Assembly (NCBI GenBank): GCA_964343075.1
Contig: CAYFGT010000002.1
Coordinates: 62,001-126,000 of the forward strand
From: UBA2588 sp964343075
GTDB lineage: Bacteria > Chloroflexota > Dehalococcoidia > Lucifugimonadales > UBA3495
Reading direction: 5' to 3'
Length of the DNA stretch: 64,000 nt
Shown: one piece after another, positions 51,962-61,326 of the stretch
Numbering within the stretch: the first letter of the stretch is position 1
Layout of the letters: each line of letters opens with the position of its first letter
Notes under the pieces: model-generated
Databases searched by the model: none
What the model saw: only the letters and a program-made list of their open reading frames with translations
What the model was told of the DNA's origin: nothing
Position numbers and translations under genes: made by a program

Positions 51962-53266
51962 CTAAGACACTAAAATTTGTTGAGCAACCGTTTTACCCAT
52001 ACGAACACTGTAGTTGGTGCCTCTGTCTTCTGGATAAATTTGAGAAGTATTGGCTACAAAAAGGTTACTTATCGGAGAAGTGTGAGAAGGGATGCTTTGA
52101 GAATAATTTACGTCCATAACCGGTTGCGCTTTACTTATTTTGAAATGAAATGATTCTTCTATCCAGGATGAATCGAAAACTGGATTAATACGTTTTACAA
52201 AAGGAAGATAAGTTTCCAGAAGTTGGGATTCTCTCATGTTGAATATGGGATGATCTGTTGAAACATAGTTGGTTATGTATGCTATATGTTTCCCATTGTA
52301 TTCGTTTGGTGATAGTAGATTGGTATGCTCGATAATACCTAAAAAAGGGAATTGACTATCCGCTATATTTAGCCAATACACGCTAGAAATCGGTTTAGAT
52401 AGGACTAATATCTCTACTACTGCGGATAAATATGAAACCTTGCTCAGTTTGTCTTTATAGGAAGGGAACTCTTGTAACTGAGGTGTTAGGGCTAATAAGA
52501 CATCATTGCTTACGGTGCTTAGAACTTTATCGAATACTTCGCCTCCAGTATTTAAATTTAATGTGATGCGACCGTTTTCTTCTGTGATATTGTTTACTGG
52601 AGTGCCAAGGTTGATTTGCACATGTTGCTCAGCCAAGCGTTCTAGGATTTTGGACAGGATTGTCTCAAAACTTCCTTTAGGATAGCCTAATAATTCTCCA
52701 GCAGTTCCAGACTTTCTAGATTTGACTCTTGTGTTAAGTTTCCCCCAAATCCAAGCCATAGGTACTTTATCGTAAAGTTCAGGACCAAATTTACCGAGTA
52801 ATAGAGGTTCCCATAACATTTCATAAGCTTGTTTACCTAACTTGGATCTCAGCCATGATGTGGCAGTTATATGATCGTATTTCATCCAGTTTGTTTGTAA
52901 TTGAAGATATTTAAGGACTACCCCAAGTCTAAATCTATTAATCATTTTCAATGGAGAAAGTTTTAGTAGGTCTATTGGTGAATTCAGATCGTATATCGCT
53001 CCATCGGCATAGATACCTACTGATGATGGGAGCCATTCAAGCACATCAGGTATTCCTAATTCTGAAACCAGACTTTGGATGTCTGTATCACTTGTAAATA
53101 GGTGATGGTATCCGCGCTCCAACAAATTCCCCTGTATAGAGAATGTTGATGCATGACCTCCTGCAAAAGGAGCATGTTCATATATAACAACTTCATGGCC
53201 TGCGTTGCTCAAATGATAAGCAGCTGTTAGGCCGGTCATTCCGGCTCCGATTATTCCTATACGCAT
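51962..53266 (-). CDS. FAD-dependent amine-oxidase/protoporphyrinogen-oxidase-like protein
   Basis: A 434-residue flavoprotein. The dinucleotide site is IGIIGAGMTGLTAAYHL, followed by the second glycine-rich FAD-contact AGGHASTF, and the C-terminus has NLFVANTSQIYPEDRGTNYS, the site where amine-oxidase-type proteins bind the flavin. Such proteins lie near cell-envelope glycan genes or carotenoid genes in other genomes; here the neighbour is the RND-adaptor gene 27 bases away. Substrate unknown; it might act on a lipid or sugar-lipid. Confidence 0.83.
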   Translation of the reverse strand: MRIGIIGAGMTGLTAAYHLSNAGHEVVIYEHAPFAGGHASTFSIQGNLLERGYHHLFTSDTDIQSLVSELGIPDVLEWLPSSVGIYADGAIYDLNSPIDLLKLSPLKMINRFRLGVVLKYLQLQTNWMKYDHITATSWLRSKLGKQAYEMLWEPLLLGKFGPELYDKVPMAWIWGKLNTRVKSRKSGTAGELLGYPKGSFETILSKILERLAEQHVQINLGTPVNNITEENGRITLNLNTGGEVFDKVLSTVSNDVLLALTPQLQEFPSYKDKLSKVSYLSAVVEILVLSKPISSVYWLNIADSQFPFLGIIEHTNLLSPNEYNGKHIAYITNYVSTDHPIFNMRESQLLETYLPFVKRINPVFDSSWIEESFHFKISKAQPVMDVNYSQSIPSHTSPISNLFVANTSQIYPEDRGTNYSVRMGKTVAQQILVS

Positions 53267-53293
53267 TGGTTAACTATACATGTTTTTAGTCAA

Positions 53294-54934
53294 TTAAGGC
53301 GTGTTTTTTACTACTACAAAAGCATGATAGTTTTCGAGATCTTCAACAATGTTTGTATTTAAAGCAATTTTCACGATAACAGGGAAAGTGATTATACCTC
53401 GTTTGGTTATAGGATCTTGTTTTATATTTTGAATCGTCCCTTCGAAAGGTTTTGGGCTCAATTTGGGTATATGCACTTCTACTGACTGATCGATTCTAAT
53501 GTCGTCTAGATAATCTCCTTCTAATGATCCATTAAATATCAATGATTGTGGCTCAACTAACTTCATAACAATTGAGTTTTCATTGATGAGATCATCTACA
53601 TCTGCGTTGATGGAGTAAACAGTAGAGTCTGATGGGGATTTGAGCGTGCTGTTTATCTTGTCTTGATTAGCATCCTCTAATTTTTGTTGAGCTAGTTTAA
53701 CTGAAGCGGCATTCAATTCATATTCGCTGTTGTAGGGGTCATTTAGGAGTTCTTCTAGTTCAGCAGTAAGTTTGTCAACAGTAGTCTGGGATTCTGCCAA
53801 TGCTATGTCACTAGGTTGATCGCCTAAGGCGTTAATATCACGAATGTATTTTTCAACTTGTTCTGAGGCGACTCTCACTGCGACCAAGAGTTCTTGATAG
53901 GTCAAGGTTTCTGATCCATCAGTGATATTTTTAAGATCTTGGTTAGCGGTTATCAAGTCATTATTAGCGGTTTCCAGGTCTAATTCGGCTAGCTCAAGTT
54001 TGTTAGCGAGGTCGATTTTATCAAGGTCTTCGTCATCGTCCATAAGATTAGCTAGATCAGCATTTGCTTTGTCCAATGCTTTTTGCGCCACATCAATGTC
54101 TGCCTGGTATCGATCCACTTTATCGAAATCAAACGATCCTTTCCGAAAAGGCGCTTGCGTTTGAAGCCATCCAATCTTGAGGGTCTGCATGGCGTCTTCT
54201 GCCTCTTGAAGTGTTAGTACCGCTGCTTCTTGCGTCTTTTCTGCAAGGGCTATTTTCTGTGATTTGACTATATCACTAGCATTTAGGTTATCTTGAGCGA
54301 TTTCGATTTTCAATTTCGCTGCTGAAACAGACTGTTCCGCTTTCTTAACAGCTTGCTCTGACTTGGTGATTTTTGAAGATTGGGAATGTTCGAAATTGGA
54401 TAAGTCCTTTTTCGCTGAATCGAGTGTTGAGTTAGCTGTTGCAAGGAGTTTCTCTTTGTCTGCAAGTTTTTTTGCGTGGTCATCGATTAGCTGATCGTAA
54501 TTTGTGATTGCCGTATCCAGAGCAAGTTTTTTTGCTGCGATTTTATTTTGCTGTGTGGCTTCGTATAAGTTTAATTTTTCTATCGCGGCGTCCAAATTGA
54601 CTCTAGCTTGTTTTTCAGCTTGTTCTAAGGTCATTTGTGTAGTCGGATCAAGCTTCATAAGTTCTTGACCTATGGATACATTATCACCAACTGACACGTT
54701 GATTTGTCCTATTTCTCCGGTAGTATCAAATGAAAGGACGTGCCTATTAGAGAAATATAAGCTACCTTGTATTTTTATTTCAGGAACAGCGTTGTCTAAC
54801 TCATCAACAGGCTCGGCTACATTCGGGTCTTGGGAACACCCATAAGCAAAAGCTAGGATTACAAACAAGGCTGAGTAGGTAAGATACTTCATAGGTGACT
54901 TATTTCTATGTGTGTTTTCTATTCTTGATTTCAT
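53294..54934 (-). CDS. RND efflux periplasmic-adaptor-type lipoprotein with long coiled coil
   Basis: About 546 residues. A lipoprotein signal ends in AFAYGC (Cys about 33 from the chosen start). An NTD barrel/lipoyl-type half is formed by GEIGQINVSVGDNVSIGQELM, cut here as GEIGQINVSVGDNVSIG, then a very long coiled-coil hairpin of about 290 residues rich in Leu/Ala/Lys/Glu (heptads such as AEKTQEAAVLTLQEAEDAM), and a second lipoyl half with a beta-barrel TGSLEGDYLDDIRI-type stretch. The start at 54934 is 19 bases after the pump's stop and has AGGAG; the longer frame begins inside the pump gene. It is the membrane-fusion partner of the RND pump. Confidence 0.85.
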   Translation of the reverse strand: MKSRIENTHRNKSPMKYLTYSALFVILAFAYGCSQDPNVAEPVDELDNAVPEIKIQGSLYFSNRHVLSFDTTGEIGQINVSVGDNVSIGQELMKLDPTTQMTLEQAEKQARVNLDAAIEKLNLYEATQQNKIAAKKLALDTAITNYDQLIDDHAKKLADKEKLLATANSTLDSAKKDLSNFEHSQSSKITKSEQAVKKAEQSVSAAKLKIEIAQDNLNASDIVKSQKIALAEKTQEAAVLTLQEAEDAMQTLKIGWLQTQAPFRKGSFDFDKVDRYQADIDVAQKALDKANADLANLMDDDEDLDKIDLANKLELAELDLETANNDLITANQDLKNITDGSETLTYQELLVAVRVASEQVEKYIRDINALGDQPSDIALAESQTTVDKLTAELEELLNDPYNSEYELNAASVKLAQQKLEDANQDKINSTLKSPSDSTVYSINADVDDLINENSIVMKLVEPQSLIFNGSLEGDYLDDIRIDQSVEVHIPKLSPKPFEGTIQNIKQDPITKRGIITFPVIVKIALNTNIVEDLENYHAFVVVKNTP

Positions 54935-54953
54935 TTCTGATTTTATAGCTCCT

Positions 54954-57900
54954 TTATCTTGAGAAAACCTTGGTTGTAACATTTTTTAATCTTGTTAACA
55001 TTCCTGATCCGCTATTTTGGAATAGTAAGTAGATTGCTGGTATGACTAGCAGCGTTAGGAATGTGTTACTTACTAGTCCTCCGATTACTACTGTGGCCAA
55101 TTCAGCTCCAATTATGCCTCCATCTCCGGCTGAGGAATTTAGTGCTAGTGGGAGTAATGCGAAAGTCGTAGTAAAGGCGGTCATTAAAATCGGTCTAAGT
55201 CTGATTCTTCCGGCTTCAAGGATTGCATCGTAAGCATTTAATCCTTGATCCTTGAGTTGTTCTACAAAAGTTAGAAGTACTAGTGCATTGGTTACTACTA
55301 CACCAATCAACAATAGAAAACCCATTAATGCAGATAGGCTCAAACTACGATCAGTAATTGTTAAGGCTACAAGTGCACCTACAATGGCTAGAGGTAGGCT
55401 TAGAATTATTATAAAAGGATTTCTAAGGGATCCCAAACAAATTACCATGACCAGATATACTAAGATTACTCCTACAAACATTGCGAAGTATAAGTCTTGG
55501 AAGCCTTCACTGATCTGCTCAAATATTCCTCCTGTTTTAACGGTTACACTGGGAGGGAGCTCTGCAGATTCTATAATAGAGTCTACTTGCCGACCAATGC
55601 CTTGTGTATCTTTTGCTGTTATGTTGCCGCTAATACTTATAGAGCGTTCATTATCGTATCTAGTGATCGATGTAGGACCGTCCTCAATGATTATATCTGC
55701 CAAACTGCCTAATTTTGTTTGACCAACTGGGGTTTCAATGTTCAATTCTTTGATAGTGTTTATGTTGTTGGTATCTTGTATATCCGAGATTATCAATACA
55801 TCTAACGTCGTATCATTGATATCAATTTCGGAGATTTTCCGCCCTACTAGCATTTGATTAGTTTGTGATGCTATAGAACTTACGGATGTTTGCTGAATGG
55901 TTATTTCTTCTAGGTTTGGTTTAATTACTATTTGTGGTTTAGAATCTTTGACATCGCTTGTTACATTCCTCACTCCTTCTATGTTTCCTATGCTTGCGAC
56001 TAGTGTATTAGCTGCTTGGTTGATTTCTGTAAAATTGGTCCCAGTCAATGTAACTTGTAAGTCTTCCGCTGGAGGGCCACTCCCAATACCTTCTATATTT
56101 ATTTCTGTTGAGTCGTTTAATTTAAGATTAGCATTTAAAAAGTCTACTGTTTCTGATTGGCGAGTTTTGTCAACTGTTAGGAAAAATCCGGCCAAATTAT
56201 AGCCAGCGCTCGCAGCGTCTATTCCTTGCAAATTAGATGAGGCTCCTATTGTTACTTGATATGTTTTCACAATTCCTTCTTGTTCTAATTGTGAAAGTAT
56301 AGCTTCAGTCTTAAGTACTTCTTGGAAAGTTTGCCCGATTGAGCTACTTGTAGGAAGTTCTAGATCAAGAGTGATGTATTCTGATTCTGTGGGAGGGAAT
56401 AATGTGGCGGGTATGAATCTCAGTAATCCTAGACTTGATAATGAAATGATGATAGCAGATGCTATTACTATAAATTTGTGGTTTATCGCCCAACGTAAAA
56501 TGGGTAGATAAACCGCTTGAGCGTAGGTGGAGCTATTGGGTGAAAGGTCTCCAGAAGCTCTAATCTTGTCTGGGTTAAGTACGAAAATGCTTAATACTGG
56601 AACGACTGTTAAGGCAACTGCTGTTGACGCTAATAATGCAAAGCTTACTGATATTGCGAATGGAGTGAAAAATTGTCCGACCAAACCTTCGATGAATGTG
56701 AGAGGCACGAACACTGCCACGGTAGTCAACGTAGAAGATACGATTGCGGCTCCCACTTCTTTAGTGGCTTCCATTGCCGCTTCGTATTTTGATTCTCCCA
56801 TTTGAATGTGTCGGTATATGTTTTCTAGCACTACTATACTGTCGTCAACAACTCGCCCTACGGCAATCGCGAGTCCAGCCAAACTCATGAAATTTAGGGA
56901 TATTCCATATAAATTGACGAATATTACTCCTGTTAACACGCTCAACGGGATGGAGCAAGCGATTATGAAGGTTGGTCTTATCGCTATTTGAGAACCTTTT
57001 AATAGACTGGGACGGAAGTTTAGTAGAAATACGAAAACTACAGAGATGGCGAACAAAAATCCAATGGAACCTTCCCCAAATAACTGTGCCAGTGACTTTT
57101 CTACTTCGGGACCATCGTTCTGGAGTACCAAAATACTGATATCTTTAGGCAGATTTGGTATAGCTTGAGTAATTTCCGAAATACCATCTGTTACATCGAC
57201 GGTGTTTGCGTCAGGCTTTTTAAGTATAAACAGAGTTAAACTTGGTTTTCCATTAGTTCTGGATATAGTTGTCGCGTCGTCTGTGTCGATTAGTACATCT
57301 GCTACATCTTTGAGATAAACGGGTCGGTCTGTGTATAAACGCCTAGTTTGAGTCGATGGATCCAAATGTTTTTCATGCCCAATGATTAAGTCTCTCAATT
57401 GCTGCAAAGAAGTTAGTTTGTTTGAAGTTTTGATCGGGTATTGCAATCCTTGATCCGTTAAACTACCCGCAGACGTGTCCACATTACTGTTTTGGACGGC
57501 GAAAGTTATGTCCGATCGAGTTAGCCCTGTATCTTCAAGTTTTTGGTCATCAATTCTTATTTCTAACCTTTCATCAGTCTGACCAGATACATCTACCCTA
57601 AACACACCTTTAACAGATTCTATTTCAGGGATGATAATTTCATCTACTATATTTTGTAATGAAGGTATGTCTCTATTGCCTGAAATTGTGAGTCGCATGA
57701 CAGGAAACTGGTTGTTGTTGATCCGGTTCACTTGTGGTGTAGTACTGAATTCAGGAAGCTTCACACTAGAAATGCTGCTTTCTATGGTCCTTTCGGCTTC
57801 TTTCATGTCTTCGCCGAATTCGAAAGTCGCTAAAATTACAGAATTTGACTCAGATGAGGTTGACTGGACTGTTCTTATCCCTTCGATAGATTTGATTGCA

Positions 57901-58109
57901 TCTTCCAGTGGCACTGTTATGTCACGGTCTATCGTTTCTGGATTGGAATCTGGGTAAAAAGTGATTATCGTTATGTTGGGGAATTCAATGTCGGGAAATA
58001 ATTCTTGCTCAAGAGTTAGGTAGGAATATATTCCTAGTGCAGCTACTAGTATTATTATTAATAGAGATACTGTTCTTTTTTCAAGTGCCAGTTTAGTTAT
58101 AAATGTCAA
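54954..58109 (-). CDS. RND-family efflux transporter (AcrB/SwrC-like)
   Basis: A 1051-residue proton-driven exporter in the cytoplasmic membrane with the usual 12 helices: one N-terminal helix (LIIILVAALGIYSYLTLEQE), periplasmic loop, six helices, then repeat. The conserved aspartate pair in the fourth helix is present (GRVVDDSIVVLENI), and FPDIEFPNITI marks the early porter domain. Such pumps export drugs, lipids or siderophores, and in Gram-positive bacteria SwrC acts without an outer-membrane factor. Adaptor gene follows; no TolC-like gene is seen. Confidence 0.92.
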   Translation of the reverse strand: MTFITKLALEKRTVSLLIIILVAALGIYSYLTLEQELFPDIEFPNITIITFYPDSNPETIDRDITVPLEDAIKSIEGIRTVQSTSSESNSVILATFEFGEDMKEAERTIESSISSVKLPEFSTTPQVNRINNNQFPVMRLTISGNRDIPSLQNIVDEIIIPEIESVKGVFRVDVSGQTDERLEIRIDDQKLEDTGLTRSDITFAVQNSNVDTSAGSLTDQGLQYPIKTSNKLTSLQQLRDLIIGHEKHLDPSTQTRRLYTDRPVYLKDVADVLIDTDDATTISRTNGKPSLTLFILKKPDANTVDVTDGISEITQAIPNLPKDISILVLQNDGPEVEKSLAQLFGEGSIGFLFAISVVFVFLLNFRPSLLKGSQIAIRPTFIIACSIPLSVLTGVIFVNLYGISLNFMSLAGLAIAVGRVVDDSIVVLENIYRHIQMGESKYEAAMEATKEVGAAIVSSTLTTVAVFVPLTFIEGLVGQFFTPFAISVSFALLASTAVALTVVPVLSIFVLNPDKIRASGDLSPNSSTYAQAVYLPILRWAINHKFIVIASAIIISLSSLGLLRFIPATLFPPTESEYITLDLELPTSSSIGQTFQEVLKTEAILSQLEQEGIVKTYQVTIGASSNLQGIDAASAGYNLAGFFLTVDKTRQSETVDFLNANLKLNDSTEINIEGIGSGPPAEDLQVTLTGTNFTEINQAANTLVASIGNIEGVRNVTSDVKDSKPQIVIKPNLEEITIQQTSVSSIASQTNQMLVGRKISEIDINDTTLDVLIISDIQDTNNINTIKELNIETPVGQTKLGSLADIIIEDGPTSITRYDNERSISISGNITAKDTQGIGRQVDSIIESAELPPSVTVKTGGIFEQISEGFQDLYFAMFVGVILVYLVMVICLGSLRNPFIIILSLPLAIVGALVALTITDRSLSLSALMGFLLLIGVVVTNALVLLTFVEQLKDQGLNAYDAILEAGRIRLRPILMTAFTTTFALLPLALNSSAGDGGIIGAELATVVIGGLVSNTFLTLLVIPAIYLLFQNSGSGMLTRLKNVTTKVFSR

Positions 58110-58263
58110 TAGTGTTCCTGTTCACCAATTCGCTTTAAATTTTATCCCTATTTGAAAATCTGAATATCATTATATCGTGCCAGTGATCCGTATTCCATCT
58201 TTCAAGACAGTATATATTCTACACTGTAAAGCCTTAATGTCAACTATATACATCTATTAGCTA

Positions 58264-58272
58264 TGCTAAAAT
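58264..58272 (+). promoter_or_regulatory. Extended -10 of tRNA-Thr
   Basis: TG-C-TAAAAT lies 22 bases before the first base of the tRNA gene. Confidence 0.4.
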
Positions 58273-58293
58273 TAATGTCTGGGATTTTACAAT

Positions 58294-58368
58294 GCCGGTG
58301 TAGCTCAGTGGTAGAGCGGCGGTTTCGTAAACCGTAGGTCAAGGGTTCAACTCCCTTCATCGGCTCCA
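58294..58368 (+). tRNA. tRNA-Thr (CGU)
   Basis: A 75-nt cloverleaf with encoded CCA. Acceptor GCCGGTG pairs with CATCGGC (one G-U), the D-arm is GCTC/GAGC, the anticodon loop UUCGUAA gives CGU and the T-arm has GGTTCAACTCC. Confidence 0.94.
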
Positions 58369-58431
58369 TATTTTAAGATGATGTGTTAAGGATCGATTAT
58401 ATTTATACATTTTAAATCTATTTTAATAACA

Positions 58432-59259
58432 TTGAGACCATGGCAATGGATAAAGAACGGATTAGTTCTTGTCCCACTAGTGTTTGGGCTTAGACTAGGA
58501 TATATGTCAGATGTGTATCTCGCTTTAGGAGCTTTTCTGGTTTTTTGTTTGGTTTCAAGTGCGGTGTATTGCCTGAATGATGTTCTTGATCTGAGAACTG
58601 ATTTATTAGACGAAGAAAATAAGAAAAGACCCTTGGCAGCAGGTATGATTGGAGTTACTCCCACCATCCTAGTATCAATAGTGTTATTAATCGGAGGCTT
58701 GGCGATATCTTTATCGTTAGTATCTCCAATGCTGGCTGGAATCATAAGCGTTTATTATGTTCTTAATTTGGTTTATGCGATTTATTTGAAGCAAATTATC
58801 CCATGGGGTGCAATAGTAATTGCATTAGGATTTGTGTTGAGGGTTTATGCTGGAGCCAGTGTTATCGCGATTGAATTGTCATCATGGTTGATACTGGTTA
58901 CATTTTTTACAGCGTTATTTGTGAGCCTAATAAAACTAAAGCACAAATTTGCTAACAGTTCGAATATAAATGACCAATCATACACAATTTATCTGGATGC
59001 TTCTGTAAATATTACTGCCGGTCTCGTGATAGTTATATATTGCTTGTGGGTTATATTGGGCCAAGAGATGTTGATAGATCAAAGGATGTTGGTTTCTATC
59101 CCGTTCGTGATAGGTGGTATATTGAGATTCATATTTTTGAATCGTGAGGCCAATATCAACCGAGATCCTACTATTCTGATATTTAAAGATAAACAATTGT
59201 TAGTTACTTTCGCATGCTGGATGATTTCGTGTATTCTTTGTTTGTATGTTCAATGGTAA
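58432..59259 (+). CDS. UbiA-family prenyltransferase, decaprenyl-phosphate phosphoribosyltransferase-like
   Basis: A 275-residue membrane protein with about eight helices. The N-terminus MRPWQWIKNGLVLVPLVFG and the catalytic NDVLDLRTD (Asn49-Asp57) followed by KKRPLAAG are like those of DPPR synthase, which attaches 5-phosphoribose from PRPP to decaprenyl phosphate. Other UbiA proteins attach prenyl chains to aromatic rings, but the DprE1/DprE2 genes downstream make the DPPR reading more likely. There is no ATG upstream; I use a TTG, without a good ribosome site, so the true start may be a few codons off. It lies 6 bases before the DprE1-like gene. Confidence 0.85.
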   Translation: MRPWQWIKNGLVLVPLVFGLRLGYMSDVYLALGAFLVFCLVSSAVYCLNDVLDLRTDLLDEENKKRPLAAGMIGVTPTILVSIVLLIGGLAISLSLVSPMLAGIISVYYVLNLVYAIYLKQIIPWGAIVIALGFVLRVYAGASVIAIELSSWLILVTFFTALFVSLIKLKHKFANSSNINDQSYTIYLDASVNITAGLVIVIYCLWVILGQEMLIDQRMLVSIPFVIGGILRFIFLNREANINRDPTILIFKDKQLLVTFACWMISCILCLYVQW

Positions 59260-59265
59260 TGTAGA

Positions 59266-60570
59266 ATGAGAGACCACCGTTATCTTTCTTGGGGTAGATA
59301 TCCGAAAAGTCAGCATATTGGCGTTATTAATGATTTGACAAAACTGACTGGGTTATGTGTGGTAGACGGTGAGTCTACGATAATACCTTACGGTAATGGT
59401 CGGTCTTATGGTGATGTGTGCCTCAACAATAATGGGATGTTGTTCGATACAGTGAAATTATCTACGATCGAATTTGATAGAAATCAAGGCCTATTAAAAT
59501 GCGGGGCGGGTGTTACAGTAAAAGAGGTTTTAGATCAAATTATCCCCTGGAATTGGATGCTCCCTGTAGTACCAGGAACTAAAGAAGTCACTATAGGTGG
59601 AGCTGTAGCTAATGATGTTCATGGTAAAAATCATCACGTTATGGGTTCTTTTGGTAACCATATAAGATCAATGATGCTACATTCCACTTATGCGGGAATC
59701 GTGGAATGTAGCATGGATACGAATTCAGAACTGTTCCGAGCTACAATAGGTGGATTGGGCCTTACTGGATTAATTTTGGAAGTAACTATCCAACTGGTAA
59801 AAATACCTTCACCGTGGATAAGTACACGCAATATTCCGTTCAATTCGGTATCAGAGTTTATTGATATGAGTTTAGATTATGATAGACAGTACTCGTATTC
59901 TGTTGGTTGGCTTAACATATCGAAAAAGCTAGGTTCGGGCATATTACAAGTAGCTAACCATATAGAATCGAATTCGAGATTGATATCTAAAACCAGGTTT
60001 AATCAGCTACGGTTACCTTATTTTGTCAGAGCTCCAGGTATGGTCAATCGGTTTAGTGTTAAATTGATAAACTTCGTGTATTCAAAATTAAATTCTGATG
60101 AGTGTTCAGAGAAATATTTTGACGAGTTTTTATTTCCATTAGATAAATTTGGTTCATGGAATAGAGTATTTTTCCCCAGAGGTTTTATTCAGTATCAATG
60201 CGTTATTCCGTATAAGAATGCAGATATAGCTTGTCAACAAATACTAGAGATAGCATCAAAATCAGGAAGTTTGTCTTTTCTTAATGTGATTAAATCCTTT
60301 GGGTCTCAAAAATCAGTAGGAATGATGTCGTTTCCTATGGAAGGCATAACTTTGTCCCTGGATTTTTTCAGGATAACGTCTAAATTATTTAAGCTCCTAG
60401 ACGAAATGGATAGTATTGTGTTTGGGTCTGGAGGAAGGATCTATCCAGGTAAAGATTCTAGAATGCATAGTAAGTATTTTGATTTGAATTTTCCTGATAA
60501 AGACGAATTTGAGCCACTGATAGATCCCAGATATTCTTCCAGTTACTGGAGGCGAGTAAGTAATGCGTAA
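59266..60570 (+). CDS. DprE1-like decaprenylphosphoryl-ribose 2-oxidase
   Basis: A 434-residue FAD-binding oxidoreductase of the vanillyl-alcohol-oxidase fold. FAD contacts are seen in PYGNGRSYGDVCL (residues 41-53) and VTIGGAVANDVHGKNHH (the family-diagnostic VHGKNHH at 118-124) followed by GSFGNHI. The C-terminal GGRIYPGKDSRM fits the active-site lysine region. DprE1 oxidises decaprenylphosphoryl-ribose at C2 on the way to decaprenylphosphoryl-D-arabinose. It lies between the UbiA-type gene and a DprE2-like SDR gene with an 8-base overlap. Confidence 0.86.
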   Translation: MRDHRYLSWGRYPKSQHIGVINDLTKLTGLCVVDGESTIIPYGNGRSYGDVCLNNNGMLFDTVKLSTIEFDRNQGLLKCGAGVTVKEVLDQIIPWNWMLPVVPGTKEVTIGGAVANDVHGKNHHVMGSFGNHIRSMMLHSTYAGIVECSMDTNSELFRATIGGLGLTGLILEVTIQLVKIPSPWISTRNIPFNSVSEFIDMSLDYDRQYSYSVGWLNISKKLGSGILQVANHIESNSRLISKTRFNQLRLPYFVRAPGMVNRFSVKLINFVYSKLNSDECSEKYFDEFLFPLDKFGSWNRVFFPRGFIQYQCVIPYKNADIACQQILEIASKSGSLSFLNVIKSFGSQKSVGMMSFPMEGITLSLDFFRITSKLFKLLDEMDSIVFGSGGRIYPGKDSRMHSKYFDLNFPDKDEFEPLIDPRYSSSYWRRVSNA

Positions 60571-61306
60571 AAATATAGTGATTATTGGTGCAAACTCAGA
60601 CATTGCCAGAGAATGTGCTTTGATCTGGGCACAGCAAAATCATGACTTAACATTGGCATCTAGGGATTTGTCAGAACTTAAAGAACAAGAGACTGTTTTG
60701 ATTAAAGAAGGGTGCAATACTGTATCGTCTGTTGCATTGGATGTTACAGACAGGAACTCAATGGAGGAATTCTTGGATAAATGTTTCAGCCAAGATAAAA
60801 CAATAGATTTAGTTTTAGTAGCCCATGGTGTTCTTTTAAAATCTGACTCCCAAGAAGCTAAAGAAGTACAAGCTTTAGAGGCATTTATCGATGTGAATGG
60901 TGTAAGTACTATATTAATCATTAGGCACTTACTCAACCGATTTGTTCACTTGAAACGAGGACACATTGCAGTAATTTCATCTATAGCAGGAGACAGATCT
61001 CGTCCTAGTAATTTGGAATATGGATTATCAAAACAAATGGTTAGCTTTTATATGGATGGACTCCGAAGAGAAGCCAAAGAGTCAGGTATTAAACTTAGTC
61101 TTGTAAAGCCTGGGTTGATTAGGACTAAGATGACTGCACATCTTAAAGAAGGCATGCTATTTACGTCATCAAAGGCGGCTGCCAGATCTATAGTCAATGG
61201 AATTGATTCTAATAAGTTTGAGTTTTATGTCCCGTCGTACTGGAGGATTATCTCTATTGTATTGAAGTTGGTTCCATATAAGATTCTGTCTCGATTAAAT
61301 ATCTGA
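60563..61306 (+). CDS. DprE2-like short-chain reductase
   Basis: A 247-residue SDR with the nucleotide-binding VIIGANSDIARECAL at the N-terminus, VLVAHGVLL, and the catalytic YGLSK motif (Tyr and Lys present) after SSIAGDRSRPSN. In Mycobacterium the DprE2 partner reduces the C2 keto intermediate to arabinose. Start overlaps DprE1-like gene by 8 bases, so the two are coupled. The C-terminus has a hydrophobic/basic tail (YWRIISIVLKLVPYKILSRL) that could touch the membrane. Confidence 0.86.
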   Translation: MRKNIVIIGANSDIARECALIWAQQNHDLTLASRDLSELKEQETVLIKEGCNTVSSVALDVTDRNSMEEFLDKCFSQDKTIDLVLVAHGVLLKSDSQEAKEVQALEAFIDVNGVSTILIIRHLLNRFVHLKRGHIAVISSIAGDRSRPSNLEYGLSKQMVSFYMDGLRREAKESGIKLSLVKPGLIRTKMTAHLKEGMLFTSSKAAARSIVNGIDSNKFEFYVPSYWRIISIVLKLVPYKILSRLNI

Positions 61307-61326
61307 CACAAGTTTTAATTTATACA

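Noticed and set aside
53294..54982. Adaptor start inside the RND pump gene
   Set aside because: AGGAG and an ATG at 54934, after the pump stop, give a better start; the longer version adds a non-signal N-terminus.
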